This document shows positions 21,664 through 34,259 of a stretch of 64,000 bases of DNA, one piece after another. The stretch comes from Chrysaora quinquecirrha (Eukaryota > Cnidaria > Scyphozoa > Semaeostomeae > Pelagiidae). The stretch spans positions 402,590-466,589 of the forward strand of contig JACTAT010000051.1 in NCBI GenBank assembly GCA_014526335.1, read 5' to 3'. Position numbers and translations under genes: made by a program. Each line of letters begins with the position of its first letter. Position 1 is the stretch's first letter. The notes beneath the pieces were generated by a model, which searched no databases, was not told the origin of the DNA, and saw nothing but the letters and a program-made list of their open reading frames with translations.

Positions 21664-22415
21664 GACAGTCAGCGATTGTAGCAGCAACAATAACGACCCC
21701 TTTAATTAAAGGGCTTGGACATTAAATCAAGCCATACGATCATTTTAAGGAAATACAGAAACGAAAAGTGTTTCTGTTTTTAGAACGAGGATAGACTGGA
21801 ACTTTGATCATGAAGCCAAATCATGGAAGAGAGGTACTTAGATACAAGAAGAAATGCCTTTTTATGGGGAAGTAAGGCTTTTACACATCTACATCATATT
21901 AAATTCATTTATCATCATCTTATACCATTTCGTTGAGTATTCATTATTATTTGTTTCAGCTATCTGAGATTGAAATGATCACTGTTATAGTGCATTAAAT
22001 TAGGTTGAACCAGCAACAGAGAAAAACAAAATTTCTAGCATAATTAATGACATTCAAAGTATTACCTATTTATTTTATGTTAGTAACCAGATATTTAGAC
22101 ATCAGAAAAGAAATTAAATCAATTGAAGAAAATGTGTACCTGAAATGGGCATATGGTAAAAACCAGACCCTAGGACCCATAGGACCGGACCCAGACCGGA
22201 CCTTGATCAGGTCTAGACTTACTACATGAGTCGTTGTTATCGCTGTTGAATTGAATTGCTGGACGCTCAAACTAACTGACTGAAGCGAACAACAACAACA
22301 TCAATTCAATTCAATGTGAGCGAAAGTTAGGGACTTGGGAAGCAAGTCTAGATCAGGTCATCCCCTTTTCTCCAACGCATGGCGAGTGTCAGAAAAAAAA
22401 AAAGACGTGCTCATC

Positions 22416-24746
22416 ATGGCGGACGACAACCTCGGAAAGAACATCGCTCAGCTTGAAGAGAAGCTGAGCAATCTTGAGTCCCCAAGTAAACCAAGGTGAG
22501 TTTTAAAAGATTTTACAGCATCTGCATTTTTTGCGTCACTGTTAAACTGCTAAGAAACTAAATTAGATAAATGGATGCTTTGTTCTTACCCCCTACCCTT
22601 GCAGCCTTAGGCTGTTAGGCCCACACCTTGAATATTGAATAGGTATAGACTATATTTGGCCTTTCAACCGAGTAGATATATGATTTTTGGATTGTTAGAA
22701 TAAAAAAAGGGAAGTGCAGAATAAAATAAGAAACTTTCAGTTGGTTTGGTTAAATTTTATCGAATTAAAATAAGAGAACTAGATAGATACTACAGTAATA
22801 ATGGAATCCTTAGGGATTCTCAAGTAACAGCAGGCCTGTCTTAGATACTCCAAATAAAATTTTGCTTCACTGAGCAAGGGCTAAATAAACCTACTTTCTG
22901 GCACGAAGGCGGTAAGAATTAATGAATTATATGCCTTCTTCTTTGCAGCTGAAATTTTTCATAAACTCTTCCCACATGCTTGAATGTTTAGCTCCCACCC
23001 CTTCATCCATAATGGAGATGAAGGGATCTCCACCATATTTATATGGTGAGCAAGATCTTGTAGTTTGGTAAATGCTGGCAGATGCAAAGCTGAAATAATT
23101 TTTCATGACATTATTTCTGTGGGAATAACACAGAATTTCGCCATACAGAGAATGATGGCATACATTTGGCATTACTCTGGCAGACACATCGGTTGGGTAG
23201 TTTACCTTGGTTCCACTATGACCTACAAAGTCATCATTAAATTGCAAGAAAATATCACAGCAATAAACACTGAAAAATTAACAAGTTCTTCTCTCCACAT
23301 ATAAGCCCTTGTAAGCATGACCCATAAATGTCTGCAATGGAAATGTATAACTTTTTCAACAGTATATTTTCTTCATTTAACTACATGTTTTGTGTTCACA
23401 GAGCTCAGGGCAGTGATGTGGATGATTGGTCGGGTGATGAATCATGCAGGCCAAAACGCAAAAGACTGATATTTTCATCAACACCTGTCAAGAATCCCAT
23501 TGTCATAGAAGATGATATGAGGTTTGTTCACATGACCATAGGCATGCAGTTTTTAGGCTTACTAGCGGTGGTGCCAGACAAAACTGTCCATTGTATTTTA
23601 ATGGGCTTCAAGAAATTAGGAAATCATTCTTTCGGAAAAACATGGTTGTATATTCTTTGTTAACATGTTACTTTTAATTTTACTTTCAGTCCAATTGAAA
23701 CATCTCGAATCACAAGAGCAGCCAGCAGTGATTCAGATCTCAGGTAATATAATTAGCCAATGTTAAACCCTGTGCCAATTCTGTTGTACCAAGTTAGGTG
23801 GGCATGTCTTTGTTTATCATGTAATTATTTATTTTTTTTCTTTCAGTCCCATTGAAATGCCACCAATGACAGGATCAGCAAGCAGTGATTCAGATCTCAG
23901 GTAACATCCTTATTGGGTGCCTCTCCCTGTCCTGACTTTGTTCTTAAAACTAAAATTTAGACATTCGCCCTGCTGGAAACGTTTACCGTACTTACTAAAT
24001 CGCGGAACCACCCAAAACCAGCCAAAATGATACAAAACGACCCAGAACCATCCAAAACGACCCAGATCCAGGTCAAAACCACCCAAAACCACCCAAAAAA
24101 GTGAAATTTACTTTTAAATCATTTATATGAGGGTAGAAAATCCCCACAAATTCAATATATGCTTCGAAATATCCTCCTTGTCTTAATAGATTCTTCTTTC
24201 GTCTTGGGACTTTTTGATGTTATTTCAATCAACTTTCAAATGAGGAACTTCACAATCATACTCTTGCTAAGTGAAAGAAAATTTCAGGCATATTCAGTGT
24301 ATGATTCAACAAATGCATATTTTTATTTCAGTGCAAGCTGGATAGCACCACCACCAAAGATTAATCCAAATTCTTCATTTTCAGACACAAGGAATTCAAA
24401 TAATAGGTATATGAACCCTCAATTTGTCTCATTGCAGATGGAAATTAGATTGTATGAGAGGCTATTACACCATTTCCAACAATTCTTATGTTTCACATGT
24501 TAAATTCTTTATTTCACCAACTTTGATTTAGATGTCTTAACTCTTAACAAGGCTAAATGAATTATTATAGTCTTTAAATATTGATATATTTCTAATTTTC
24601 CTGTTCACAGGGAGGAGATTCGTGAGATTGAAACCTTGAATGGTGATGACAGAATTCCAATTTATTCTTGTGAAAATGTGCCATGTATGACTGCTAAGAT
24701 TGCAAAACTAATTATGAAAGGAGAGCAGGAACAATTTCAAAGCTAG
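22416..24746 (+). CDS. six-exon gene of unknown function, 172 aa, intact (copy A)
   Basis: The exons are 22416-22495, 23402-23521, 23690-23743, 23847-23900, 24332-24406 and 24611-24746, all with GT-AG borders. Their lengths (80, 120, 54, 54, 75, 136 nt) sum to 519 nt: ATG, 171 further codons and TAG. Every junction is phase 2, so each internal exon can be skipped or copied without shifting frame. Exon 1 encodes a short helical leucine-patterned segment (NIAQLEEKLSNL). Exon 2 is acidic and then has a basic PKRKRL nuclear-localisation-like patch. Exons 3 and 4 are recent copies of each other, both ending SSDSDLR. The last exon has two Cys (SCENVPC) and a helical end. I recognise no family. It could be a nuclear regulatory protein or a partner of the divergent transposase. 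It is intact in both copies while its neighbours are broken. Confidence 0.7.
24001..24105. repeat. CCAAAACGACC minisatellite
   Basis: Imperfect repeats of the type ACCCAAAACCA and CCAAAACGACCCAG fill an intron of the 172-aa gene. The same stretch is at about 46210-46310 in copy B. Confidence 0.7.
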
Positions 24747-25075
24747 CCTGCAGATCTTCTGAAATTTGGGTAACAAGACCATAATCTGCAATCAAAGCCA
24801 ATTCAATTAAATTTTTGCCAACAAAAATGACCTTAACAGCAGTTAGCCAGGAAGGGATTAAGCAATCACCACAAAAATTTTTCTGCATATGTCACAACAT
24901 CAACAACCCTGAGGAGACCTTGTGTCCAGACTTATTGAAATGTCTCTTTCCTTTACGAGATTTGTCAGCCTCAGCATTCTGTATGGGCTTTGAGATCTTC
25001 CTGTACACTGATACGCTTAGACTTTTGTTGGCATCTCCTTTAATCTCAGTGTCAAGGAAGGCTAACCTTCATTAT

Positions 25076-25602
25076 CTACCTCTGTAGTGAATTCAAATTT
25101 ACATGTAGGGAATTGATGTGCTTATAGAAATCTTCCATCTCGTCCCTCTTCATAATCACGAATACATGAACTACATATCTCTCCCATACTTTTAGATTCT
25201 CAATGTATGGATGAAGGGCAAAAGTTTCTTCTTCTGCATTAAATCTCAGCAACAACAAAAAAGACATGTTTTCCCGTTGCTACTCCATCTGTTTGTGAGA
25301 TAAACTTTCCCTGGAATTTGAATCAAGTGCTAGTTAAGTCGAATTCTATCATTTCAATAATGTTATCCATAGGTATAGCAGTTGATACGTTAATGGAACT
25401 TTGGATAAGTTCTAAGTAGCAATCTAAGCAGAAAACTCCTATACCTGTGGATAAGTTTATTGAAATGATAAAATTCCACATAACTACCACTTGGTTCAAA
25501 TTCAATTGGAAGTTTATCTAACAATATATCATCTTTGATGTGATTGGTAGCAATGGTCGTTAATGCAAGATCGCGTATATCTTCATGTAAGAATGAGCTC
25601 AT
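25076..25602 (-). pseudogene. unidentified minus-strand coding remnants (copy A)
   Basis: A segment from ATG at 25602 (MSSFLHEDIRDLALTTIA) is open to a good splice donor ATCCACAG/GTATAG at 25445. A second open segment lies at 25267-25076 (for example YIENLKVWERYVVHVFVI). Both have protein-like composition and are conserved in copy B (47986-47831 and 47651-47460). I do not recognise the family and cannot join them in one frame. Confidence 0.35.
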
Positions 25603-25959
25603 GATTTTGTGTTTCTGATAGGATGGTCTGAAATCATCTCCCCGAAAATAAAGATTAAACCGATGTCCGTTTTTCCTTAAATGGCTGGTACACCCAATAG
25701 TATGGAAGTTTGTAACACAAAAGGGAAACTTCAGTAGAATTTCGCTGCTTATTCTTTTCTCGTGAAATATCTTCTTTTTCTATGGGCTATTTCTATATTA
25801 TGTTTTCATTTCTCTTCTTTATCAAACCCCAGATTGCAGTTTCAACAGAAAAGAACATGGTTTTCAAATCAATTTTCACTATATGAAACTGATTGCTATG
25901 AATATGTGTCATGACAGAATATGACAAAGGGCTCTAAATCAGCAACTAGCATGTCAAAA

Positions 25960-26540
25960 AACAATCGGGCAAAGTAGTCAAACTGGTGTTGCAAGGCTTA
26001 AAACATAAACAAAAACCCATGTTAGGAGTCATTGATGAGGTAAATTTCCTGCACCAAGAAGCTGTGGAAGTTATTAAACATAATGAAAAAGTTAAACAGA
26101 CAAGAAAAAATAAGATATTTATGATCCCAAAATCAAACAAGTTGATATGGTTAAAGAAAGGTTAAAATTTCACTACGTTGAATACAAGAAGCATATGACA
26201 AATGGAAAGACACCCACAATGAATCAGAGTTTCCTGTTGCAAAAATAGAAAAGATAGAATAATGATACATTACAAGAGAGGGTACATTTATTTTGTCAAA
26301 TGCTGTACCAAGAGATTAAATGCAAACTGCAATTAACAAGAAAGGTTGACCCAGATGTAAGGCTGGAACTTCCTCTCAAGCTGGATGTGTACCATCATTT
26401 TTTTGATATACTTGGAAATGTGCTGAAAATTCAACAAAAAGGGCGAAAGTTGTTCCAGAAAATAAAGATCTATCTTAAACACTTGGCAAAAGGTGGGATG
26501 CTCGAATCAGGAATATACATGGTGGTTTTGAATGTGTAAT
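25960..26540 (+). pseudogene. unidentified plus-strand coding-like remnants (copy A)
   Basis: Two lysine-rich open stretches, about 26000-26270 (with a frame change near 26120) and 26300-26539, have helical protein-like composition, for example YDPKIKQVDMVKERLKF. They are interrupted by stops and frame changes and look like one decayed gene. The copy B counterpart is about 48340-48920. No family is recognised. Confidence 0.3.
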
Positions 26541-26616
26541 GAATTCCAGAGTGTAATTTTGGCTTTTGTCAAAGCCCCTTTGCATGACTTCATATTCATT
26601 TGAGGAAAATGTTTCC

Positions 26617-27308
26617 CTACAAGATAGAACAAGATATGTCTTTGGTGTTCAATTCATTCGAGAAACAGGGAATTACAGACTGTTTACATAATTCCGTTTT
26701 TTTTCTGCATGCCTTGCTTGAGGCATTCAATACCTCTATGATTTGAAGCTCTGAAATAGCATTTTCAAGTTTGATCATTGAACATCTCCAGGCCATGGTG
26801 GCTAAAATTCCAAAGACTGGAATGAAAGCTGAGAAATTAAGATACATGGCATCTAAAAGCATGCATATAAGGTGTTACATCAATGGTTGTGTATAAAAAT
26901 AAGAAGTTTTTTTGTACAGTTGCAAATTTTGAGGGAAACATCATTAATTTTTTTTAACTTTGAAAATAATTTCTTATCTCCCAATATAAACTCAAGAAGT
27001 CTTTCCATACTGTTTGTAACATGTCAGCCTGTTCAAAATTGGGCGGTATGTCTTTCATGTTAATTTTCTGAAACATAATCAGCTTTTCTTGTCCATTAAA
27101 ATCTCTGTAACACATTTCTTTAAGTCCTGATTGACATTCCATGGAAACTCAATTCCCAATGACTTTGGAAAAATTCACATTTTTCCACATGTTTATGCTC
27201 TTCAACATTACAGTCATTGTTGAATACTGCTTGCTTCTCGATAGAATCCTCTCTCTTTAGCTGTCTTATTAAGTTTTCTATCAGAATATCACAGATTCTT
27301 GAAAACAA
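26617..27308 (-). pseudogene. unidentified minus-strand coding remnants
   Basis: Three short open segments (26862-26617, 27142-26954 and 27308-27120) look protein-like, for example DIPPNFEQADMLQTVWKDFL. Their frames do not connect. All three recur in copy B at 49243-48998, 49541-49335 and 49690-49460. In copy B a one-base insertion in CATTTCCATGG alters the join of the last two. This is probably a decayed transposon gene of unknown family. Confidence 0.3.
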
Positions 27309-27579
27309 TTGTAATGTACCTTAATTGTTTCAACAGCCCTGGAACATTTATCTTGATCTATTAGTGACCGCATGGATCTTGGGCAATGGCACCATATGCA
27401 TGCATATTACTGATTAGAAGGACCAATCCCAAATATTGTAGCCAAAAATTTCCAATCTCCACCAAGAAAGAATTCTATCCGAAATGTGTCAGTGTCAACT
27501 TTTACTGGTGTCAATGTGGCTATTTCCATTTTGACATCAACAAGGCTTTTGTCAAACCATCATAATATTCTTTTGTTTT

Positions 27580-27745
27580 CCTAAGGAAGGAAAGCTGGGA
27601 AAGCTGGGGAAGCTAGGAAAATGATCAAACTTCCTAGGAAAGCTGGGTAAATTCACAGCCTCAATTTCTGGGATTTTCATAGAAAAACTGGGAAAATGTA
27701 AAGCTGGGGAAATCCTAGGAAAGCTGGGAAACACTAGAAAAATGC
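27580..27745. repeat. AAAGCTGGG minisatellite
   Basis: Imperfect repeats of GGGAAAGCTGGGGAAGCTAGG type. The reading frame across it (many FPSFPS units on the minus strand) comes from the repeat and is not a gene. The copy B counterpart is at 49970-50125. Confidence 0.75.
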
Positions 27746-27949
27746 AATGCAGACAAAAACCAAGGAAATTCAGTTTAATTTTGTTGAAAGGAATGCTGTG
27801 AAATTGTATCATATAAAAATCAGATTCATAATTTGTTTGAAATGACCTGTCAAATATGCTGCCTAGTAATGAATGACAAGCTGTTTTTAGCAACAGTGCA
27901 ATAAAATGAAAAAGACATGGATTATCAACCGTTTTTTTATACAAATCTC

Positions 27950-29100
27950 ATCATTAAATCGACTATAACTTATCAAACCTGTTTTTAATTCTTTTACACT
28001 GACAACGTTTTACTTCTGTCAAAGAATTTAGGACATAAATACATTTACATATACATATATAAAGGCTGAAGATTCTTCTTGATAGGATGAAACCGGTACC
28101 AAATTAATTTGTTTTTCCGCATATTTATCTTCTTTTATGCATTTATCTACTGCTATTGTGTTACATGTTTACATCATACATATATACATATATACATATA
28201 AGTACAGACACACATATAAATGTACTATCGTACAAAGATTAACCTCCAGTGCAAAAACATCTCCTGGACAGTAATATCACGAAACGGGCTTTTAAAGAGT
28301 TGTTTGATTCTGACGAAGTTGCAATTTGCAATTTTCAGACTTCAGTTTGCCGAGTTTTTTTCGGTATAGTTTTCTCCTATCCAAGATTCAAAATTTAGCC
28401 TTTTAATTAGTCCTATAATTTCCATGAAATATTTACTGAAACGAATGTAGTTTTGGGCAAGTCAGTGCCCATTCAAGCTCCTCTCTAAAGGTCCTCTCTA
28501 AAACTTTATAACTTGCTCTAAGGGTTCACGTATTGAGCACTGTACAATGGACAAATCACAACAGATCAATATAAGAACACATACAATTTTGTTGGTGGAT
28601 CCAACTTTTATACAAATATCATAATACATACATCATATAGGTAGGCTAATTAATATATAGGCATCTCAAACTTTTAACGCAAATTACTCTGATAACCAAT
28701 TAATAGAATAAACTAAACACTTATTCTATTAACATTTTCATGGGCTAAACATGTGCACACTTATATCACTTTTATCTTGCTCTCTTTTTGCGCCAAATTT
28801 ATCTATTAGCTAGTTTCTTAATGATGTAAAACTACAAGGCTATTGGAAACAGATATTGGAAACCATAATATTGTTGTTAAATTCCAATTTTAATGCTTAA
28901 CAATTTATTTTATTTTATATTATTTGTTTAGCTTTGCTTTGGTAAATAGGTTTAAATTTGTAATTAATGTAAATAATGTTGTGTTACAGGAACTATGCCT
29001 TTTTGTCAAATCAGCACCTTAGGGTACATCAGCATGTTTTTACAATGCTTTATAAGCATTGCAGAAAAGTAGCCCTTACTGGGAAGTGATAAGACAGGGT
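27950..29100. other. AT-rich noncoding stretch with ATACAT microsatellite
   Basis: No gene is supported. CATATATACATATATACATATA lies at about 28175-28205, with a second short run near 28045. Copy B matches (about 50360-51480). Confidence 0.6.
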
Positions 29101-30301
29101 TTAGTAGTTGCTCAAGTTTAAGATATCTATAAAAGGATTCAGCCTCTTGCGTTTGGCCTTAAGGTAGTCATTGAGGACAAGGTCTTGATCTTTAATGTCC
29201 ATGGACGATTACTTTCTGACAAAATCTGAAAAAGATTGAAATTACTCTGTTAATGAAAATGGCACAAAAGCTGGAAACTCCTTGTTATGAAGTTGAATCT
29301 AAATGACTTAGTATGTAGATATCTGTCATTCAATACATACCATTCAATATCTGCAGAGGCTTAGCTGGTGAGCCAGACTTCACCTCTTGGTCTGCCCTGC
29401 TTTTAAAACATTTGACACTACAAGTGACAAGCTGGTGTTGATTAAACAACAACTCAGCAAGTTTCTTACTGCTGCTTTTCCGCTACTTGCTTTCTTACAC
29501 ACATCCTTTAAATGTTCCTAGAATAAAAGAAAGATATTTGTTCAAATCAAAGCATGAAAAGGTGTTTCCAGATGTCGAAGGGACATTAAAAGAGTAATTT
29601 CTTTAAGAATACAATTGAATAACTAGTTATTTGATAAAAAGCAAGGGTTAACATGACAGATCTAGTTCATGATATGCTCGTTTTCATCTATTAGCAAGAG
29701 GTCTTAAAAAGAAAATAAATTCTTGACAGTATCTTTTGTTGATTAAACACGGCACCAATAGTTTGAGCTGGTGAAGTATGTTATTGGGTTTCTGTCATGA
29801 AAGTTTTTCATTTTAGTGTAACATCTAAAAAGTTAAATGGAGCACAAGTTGCTTTAGTTATTTAGTAGTTCACATCTGAACCATAGCAAGTACTTCTTCT
29901 TCTTACTAATGTGCACTAGCCCTGGCCCCCCATATATAAGGAAGGCAGATTCAAGCTTAAGCGCCTAGCCCTGGTCGGGCTTTGAGCTCTGCTGGTCACT
30001 TTGGACCCCGCCTTGGAGCTGTTGTTTATTAAGAGGGTCATTCTAAATAACAAATCAGTTTGATAAGAGGACACGATCACTGCTAGAAAAGTATAAGGAA
30101 AACTGTTGCAGTGGTGTGTTATGTTGCCTTTAGCGTAAGAAAGCTGCACTGTTATGGTTATACGAAATGACGTGAATGAGATTTTCATGGTATGGACGGG
30201 AAATTAGTATGGTTTGATTGTATACAATATGGTTTGGGAAAGTATTTTATCACCGCGGTATTGCATGAACGGTTTGAAGCTTTTAGACTCGTTAGTCTTT
30301 A

Positions 30302-30348
30302 CTTAGCTTCAGTGACTGTCTGCACGAATGGCAGTCACTGAAGCTAAG
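30302..30348. repeat. perfect 17-bp inverted repeat
   Basis: CTTAGCTTCAGTGACTG at 30302-30318 and its exact complement at 30332-30348 are separated by a 13-base loop. This would form a stable hairpin if transcribed. Confidence 0.9.
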
Positions 30349-32319
30349 TCATGAAGTGGAAAGAAGCGTTAGCGTTTACAGTGCTTTAAGTGGAGAAGGA
30401 CGTTGGTGGCTGTGAATCATGGACGGGGGCAGTCCGTTTACGTTCTATACATGGCAGGAAAAAGGCACTGTTAGTGACCGTAACGATACTACTTTTCACG
30501 TTGAGAGACTTTAGTATTGAAGGGAGATTAGTGACAATGAGGTAACATGGCAGCGGTAAATTGGCGACTGAGAGCGAAATTTTTGAAAACGGTTTCCAGA
30601 GTGGAATGTTTTGAAAACGGAACTTTGTTAAAACGTATCCGTGTAGACGTTGCCCCTTAGAAATGGAAAGAAATGCTTCGACCATCATTTGCAGCTGGTT
30701 CTTATGTCCCCGTCCTCGGTTGTTCTTCCGTACAGTTGCTGTACCCTTGGTCCATTAATCCTGACTGAATTCAGGTGTGGATGGCAAAGTACGTAAACTA
30801 TCACAGTAAGTATGGGTCGCTTGGTGTTTTTAGTGGTTAGTATGCAAGAATTGATTATTCTTTTCGATGCTCTTGTATGCAAGGGAAAGTAATCTTTAGT
30901 CCTTGAAGCTCTTAGACCCTCGTCCTCAGTTGTACGTCAGTTCAGAAGCTCTTCCGAGGGGGTACATGACTTATTGATGAAGGGGGATGTGCGGCCCAGA
31001 TTTTTCGAACGCACCCACATATAATGTAGACATATGCAATGAGAAGGAAAACAGGGGATTAGAGAAATTAATTTGTAGATCTCATTCTATTATAGATTTA
31101 AATTGTACTGTGAACATCGAACGATTGTAACATTGATTTGACCTAAATGAAGTAAAATGTTTGACTGTTATTAAATTTCCCACCCCATTTTATGGGGTTT
31201 TGGAGAAAATCATAGCAATTTCTAGAGAATTTCAGGGCCAAAAACCCACCTATATGGGCGGTACCGGTACCCAATTTATATTAAAGTACCCCACCGGAGT
31301 TGTTCAGCCCTTTTGACACGGTACGGATCGCTTGTTCTTTTGGATGCAGAACGCGAGAACCCAAAGTTGTTGTGTGCAGCATGTTTTTGGTTTTTGTCCT
31401 CAGTTGTTATAAAGTTCAGTTGTTCGGACCTACTCCTTAGTCAAGTAATTGTTGCTCCTGATATTGTCGGGTGTGATCTTTTTCCTATTCCTCGATCCTA
31501 TTCCTCAATACTTATTTCGTAGACCCATGCTTTGTGAGCAGTGCCAGGTGACGAAAACAACTTGTCAACATTCCGTGCAGTCTACTCATTTGTCGAAAAT
31601 TGAAATACTCGAAGTCAGTGTTTTTTCAGGGACATTCTCGCCTAGATCAAAGAAGGGCTAGCCCCAATTACCCCAGAAACGACAGCAGAAACTTGGAAAA
31701 GAAGGTTCGATGGCTAAAGTACACCAGGGGGGTGTAATCTTTTCCTATTCCTCAATACTATTCCTCGATACTAATGCTGTAGATCCATGTTTTGTGAGCA
31801 GTGCCAGGTGATGAAAACAACTTGTCACCTCTCCTACAGCCTACTTCCTTGTCGGAAATGTAAATACTCAAAGGCAAAGAGTTTTTTTTCTTGCAACTGG
31901 AAATTGTAATTGTAAATGAAATTTCACGAGATGAAGCCAAAGGGAAATGATTTTGATAAGAAACAGAACGAAAATATTGTGAAATGACTTTAGAAGAAAT
32001 TCTGAAAGTAAACGTTAGACTTTCGTCTGCAAGACATCGAAGAGGTTCCCTTAACCTTAAAAATAGTATACAACTCTTGTTCCAATCACGGGATTCCCAT
32101 TAATTTCGAATGCTTTATTTTGTCAATTTGATTTTACTGAAAAATAAATTAGAACGACATATATACTTAATAGAAACGAAATAGAATGATTTTTAGTGTT
32201 TTTGGGGAAGAAAATTATAGGAAATAAATGATTTTATTCTTCTGGACTTGCCTTTCCTTTTTACAGAAATTTTTGTCAATAAAATAAAAGGAATAAACAA
32301 AAATTAAAAGCAACCATAC

Positions 32320-32398
32320 TCTCATGAGGGGAATCGATCCCTTGACCTCGTTGTTTCCAAACAGGATAACAAACAGGCCGCGCTAATCAAAGTGTCGA
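32320..32398 (-). ncRNA. tRNA-like, probable SINE or tRNA pseudogene
   Basis: On the minus strand, GATTAGCGCGG is followed about 45 bases later by GGATCGATTCCCC. These resemble the A and B boxes of a Pol III promoter (B-box consensus GGTTCGANNCC, one mismatch). Pairing of AGGG with CCCT around the B box resembles a T arm. No full cloverleaf was established. Confidence 0.35.
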
Positions 32399-33759
32399 GG
32401 TGTGAAGAAAAGGATTAATCCGCAGCGAACACCTCGTTCTTTTGTTTTTAGTGGCACCAGACTGCCCAGATCAAAGAAGGGTTAGCCCCAATTACCCCAG
32501 AAACGATAGCAGAAACGTGAAAAAGAAGGTTCGATGGCAAAACTACAGCAGTGGCGGCAGGGAAAGGTGCAAGAGCGAGCACTGGATCTTGAAAACCCTA
32601 GGAGGATGATCTCGGACAAAATCCGTCTCCATGACTACTACTACTTTAGTATATAGACTACTACTTTTGTTCATTAAAGTTAGAAGAGTGTTAAAGTAGC
32701 TGTAATAGGCAGATTACAGTGATAAAGATTTCGAGAAGCTATTGTGGCATAGACAACTTGTGGAATACAATTTTCTGGGAAAAATAACTCTATCACAACT
32801 CAGAGGTAAAAGATGTGTTTTTTATACACTTTCATACTGTACTACCACAAATTGTTTCAACCAAAACATTTAAAAAATGTAACCTGGCATCAGCATGTAC
32901 CAAGGCTAGTTCCATCACATTAAACTCACCTCTGGTTCTGTAGAATCTGGACACTCAGGTTGTTTAGAATCTCTTTCCTGCAAAAATAGAGGTTCATTAG
33001 AATCAACATACATTGGCTTGACAACCAATATTGCTTTCACACCATAAGTTAAACCAGCTTATGTGAAACCAGTTGAATCAATATTTAGTGGAAAAAAGCT
33101 ATAAGCTGTTCACCAATAATGATTACTTGCACAGACGGACATACAAAATAAAGGGAAGGTTTCTGGAATTTAGCTTACCATCAGATGTTTTAGGATCCCC
33201 TCCATCTGACTTCTCAAGGCAACTTCCCCCTCCAATTTTTGTTCAAGCTCATGAATACGTTTTCTTGCCAACCAGCCGGCTGATTTGGTTGGCCTATTGT
33301 TTTCAAGAAGGGGTTGGCTAGGGATTGAACAAAGGAATTTGATGGTAATGTTCGCAGATTGGATGATATGACTTGTCAGGGATGAATTTAATGTTGATGG
33401 ATTCATTGAATTCTGAAAATTTGGATAGGATAGTTGATCAATGGACATTAAGGATGGTAATGAATTTAATGATTGGTTTAATGATGGGTTGAATGGTTGA
33501 TTGCTGATGCCCTTCCATGCTGTGTATGACGGCCTTCCATTGATCAATTGGGGATCTAAAATATCATCATCCAACTAAAAAATAGCAACAAACATTAAAA
33601 AATACAAAATACCTTCAATCAAATAAAATCAAATTTGCCTCCCCTTTGCAGTAAGTGTGTGCAACCCTAATATTGTAATTTTAAAACCCTCTTTGAATAT
33701 GCATCATCAGAAACCAATAAGTAAAGTTGGGAGTTTGCACAAAATTTGACTCATCCAAA

Positions 33760-34259
33760 NNNNNNNNNNNNNNNNNNNNNNNNNNNNNNNNNNNNNNNNN
33801 NNNNNNNNNNNNNNNNNNNNNNNNNNNNNNNNNNNNNNNNNNNNNNNNNNNNNNNNNNNNNNNNNNNNNNNNNNNNNNNNNNNNNNNNNNNNNNNNNNNN
33901 NNNNNNNNNNNNNNNNNNNNNNNNNNNNNNNNNNNNNNNNNNNNNNNNNNNNNNNNNNNNNNNNNNNNNNNNNNNNNNNNNNNNNNNNNNNNNNNNNNNN
34001 NNNNNNNNNNNNNNNNNNNNNNNNNNNNNNNNNNNNNNNNNNNNNNNNNNNNNNNNNNNNNNNNNNNNNNNNNNNNNNNNNNNNNNNNNNNNNNNNNNNN
34101 NNNNNNNNNNNNNNNNNNNNNNNNNNNNNNNNNNNNNNNNNNNNNNNNNNNNNNNNNNNNNNNNNNNNNNNNNNNNNNNNNNNNNNNNNNNNNNNNNNNN
34201 NNNNNNNNNNNNNNNNNNNNNNNNNNNNNNNNNNNNNNNNNNNNNNNNNNNNNNNNNNN
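33760..34259. other. assembly gap, exactly 500 N
   Basis: The run of N is exactly 500 long, a conventional placeholder for a join of unknown size. The sequence after it restarts at the equivalent of position 3762. Confidence 0.98.

Larger units (their letters stand above)
29955..32668. mobile_element. ~2.7 kb insertion in copy A, type unknown
   Basis: Copy A has about 2.7 kb here where copy B has about 60 bp, and copy B has about 390 bp just to the left that copy A lacks. The insert contains a perfect hairpin (30302-30348), two diverged direct repeats (31470-31627 and 31732-31894), a second repeated block (31643-31712 and 32468-32540) and a tRNA-like stretch near 32320-32395. I see no transposase. 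Confidence 0.5.
29101..33574 (-). pseudogene. BEN-domain-like gene, fragmented (copy A)
   Basis: Minus-strand exons are 33574-33179 (Asn/Ser-rich, then a coiled coil with ARKRIHELEQKLEGEV), 32977-32930, 29517-29341 and 29225-29101. The third encodes LLFNQHQLVTCSVKCF and resembles the core of a BEN domain, a DNA-binding or protein-interaction module often placed after a coiled coil. Copy B has an extra 33-nt exon (52581-52549, ELYENLNGVSK) that copy A lacks. The third exon needs a one-base correction near 29473 to stay in frame in both copies. The fourth has an in-frame TAA after DFVRK in both copies. The gene therefore looks dead. Its start lies in the gap to the right. The BEN call is tentative. 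Confidence 0.45.

Noticed and set aside
27552..27944. 130-residue frame with FPSFPS repeats
   Set aside because: It is a translation of the AAAGCTGGG minisatellite.
28060..28100. Hammerhead-ribozyme-like core (CTGAAGA ... GATGAAAC) as in Penelope-type retroelements
   Set aside because: The stem II pairing is weak and would overlap the conserved core, and no reverse transcriptase is nearby.
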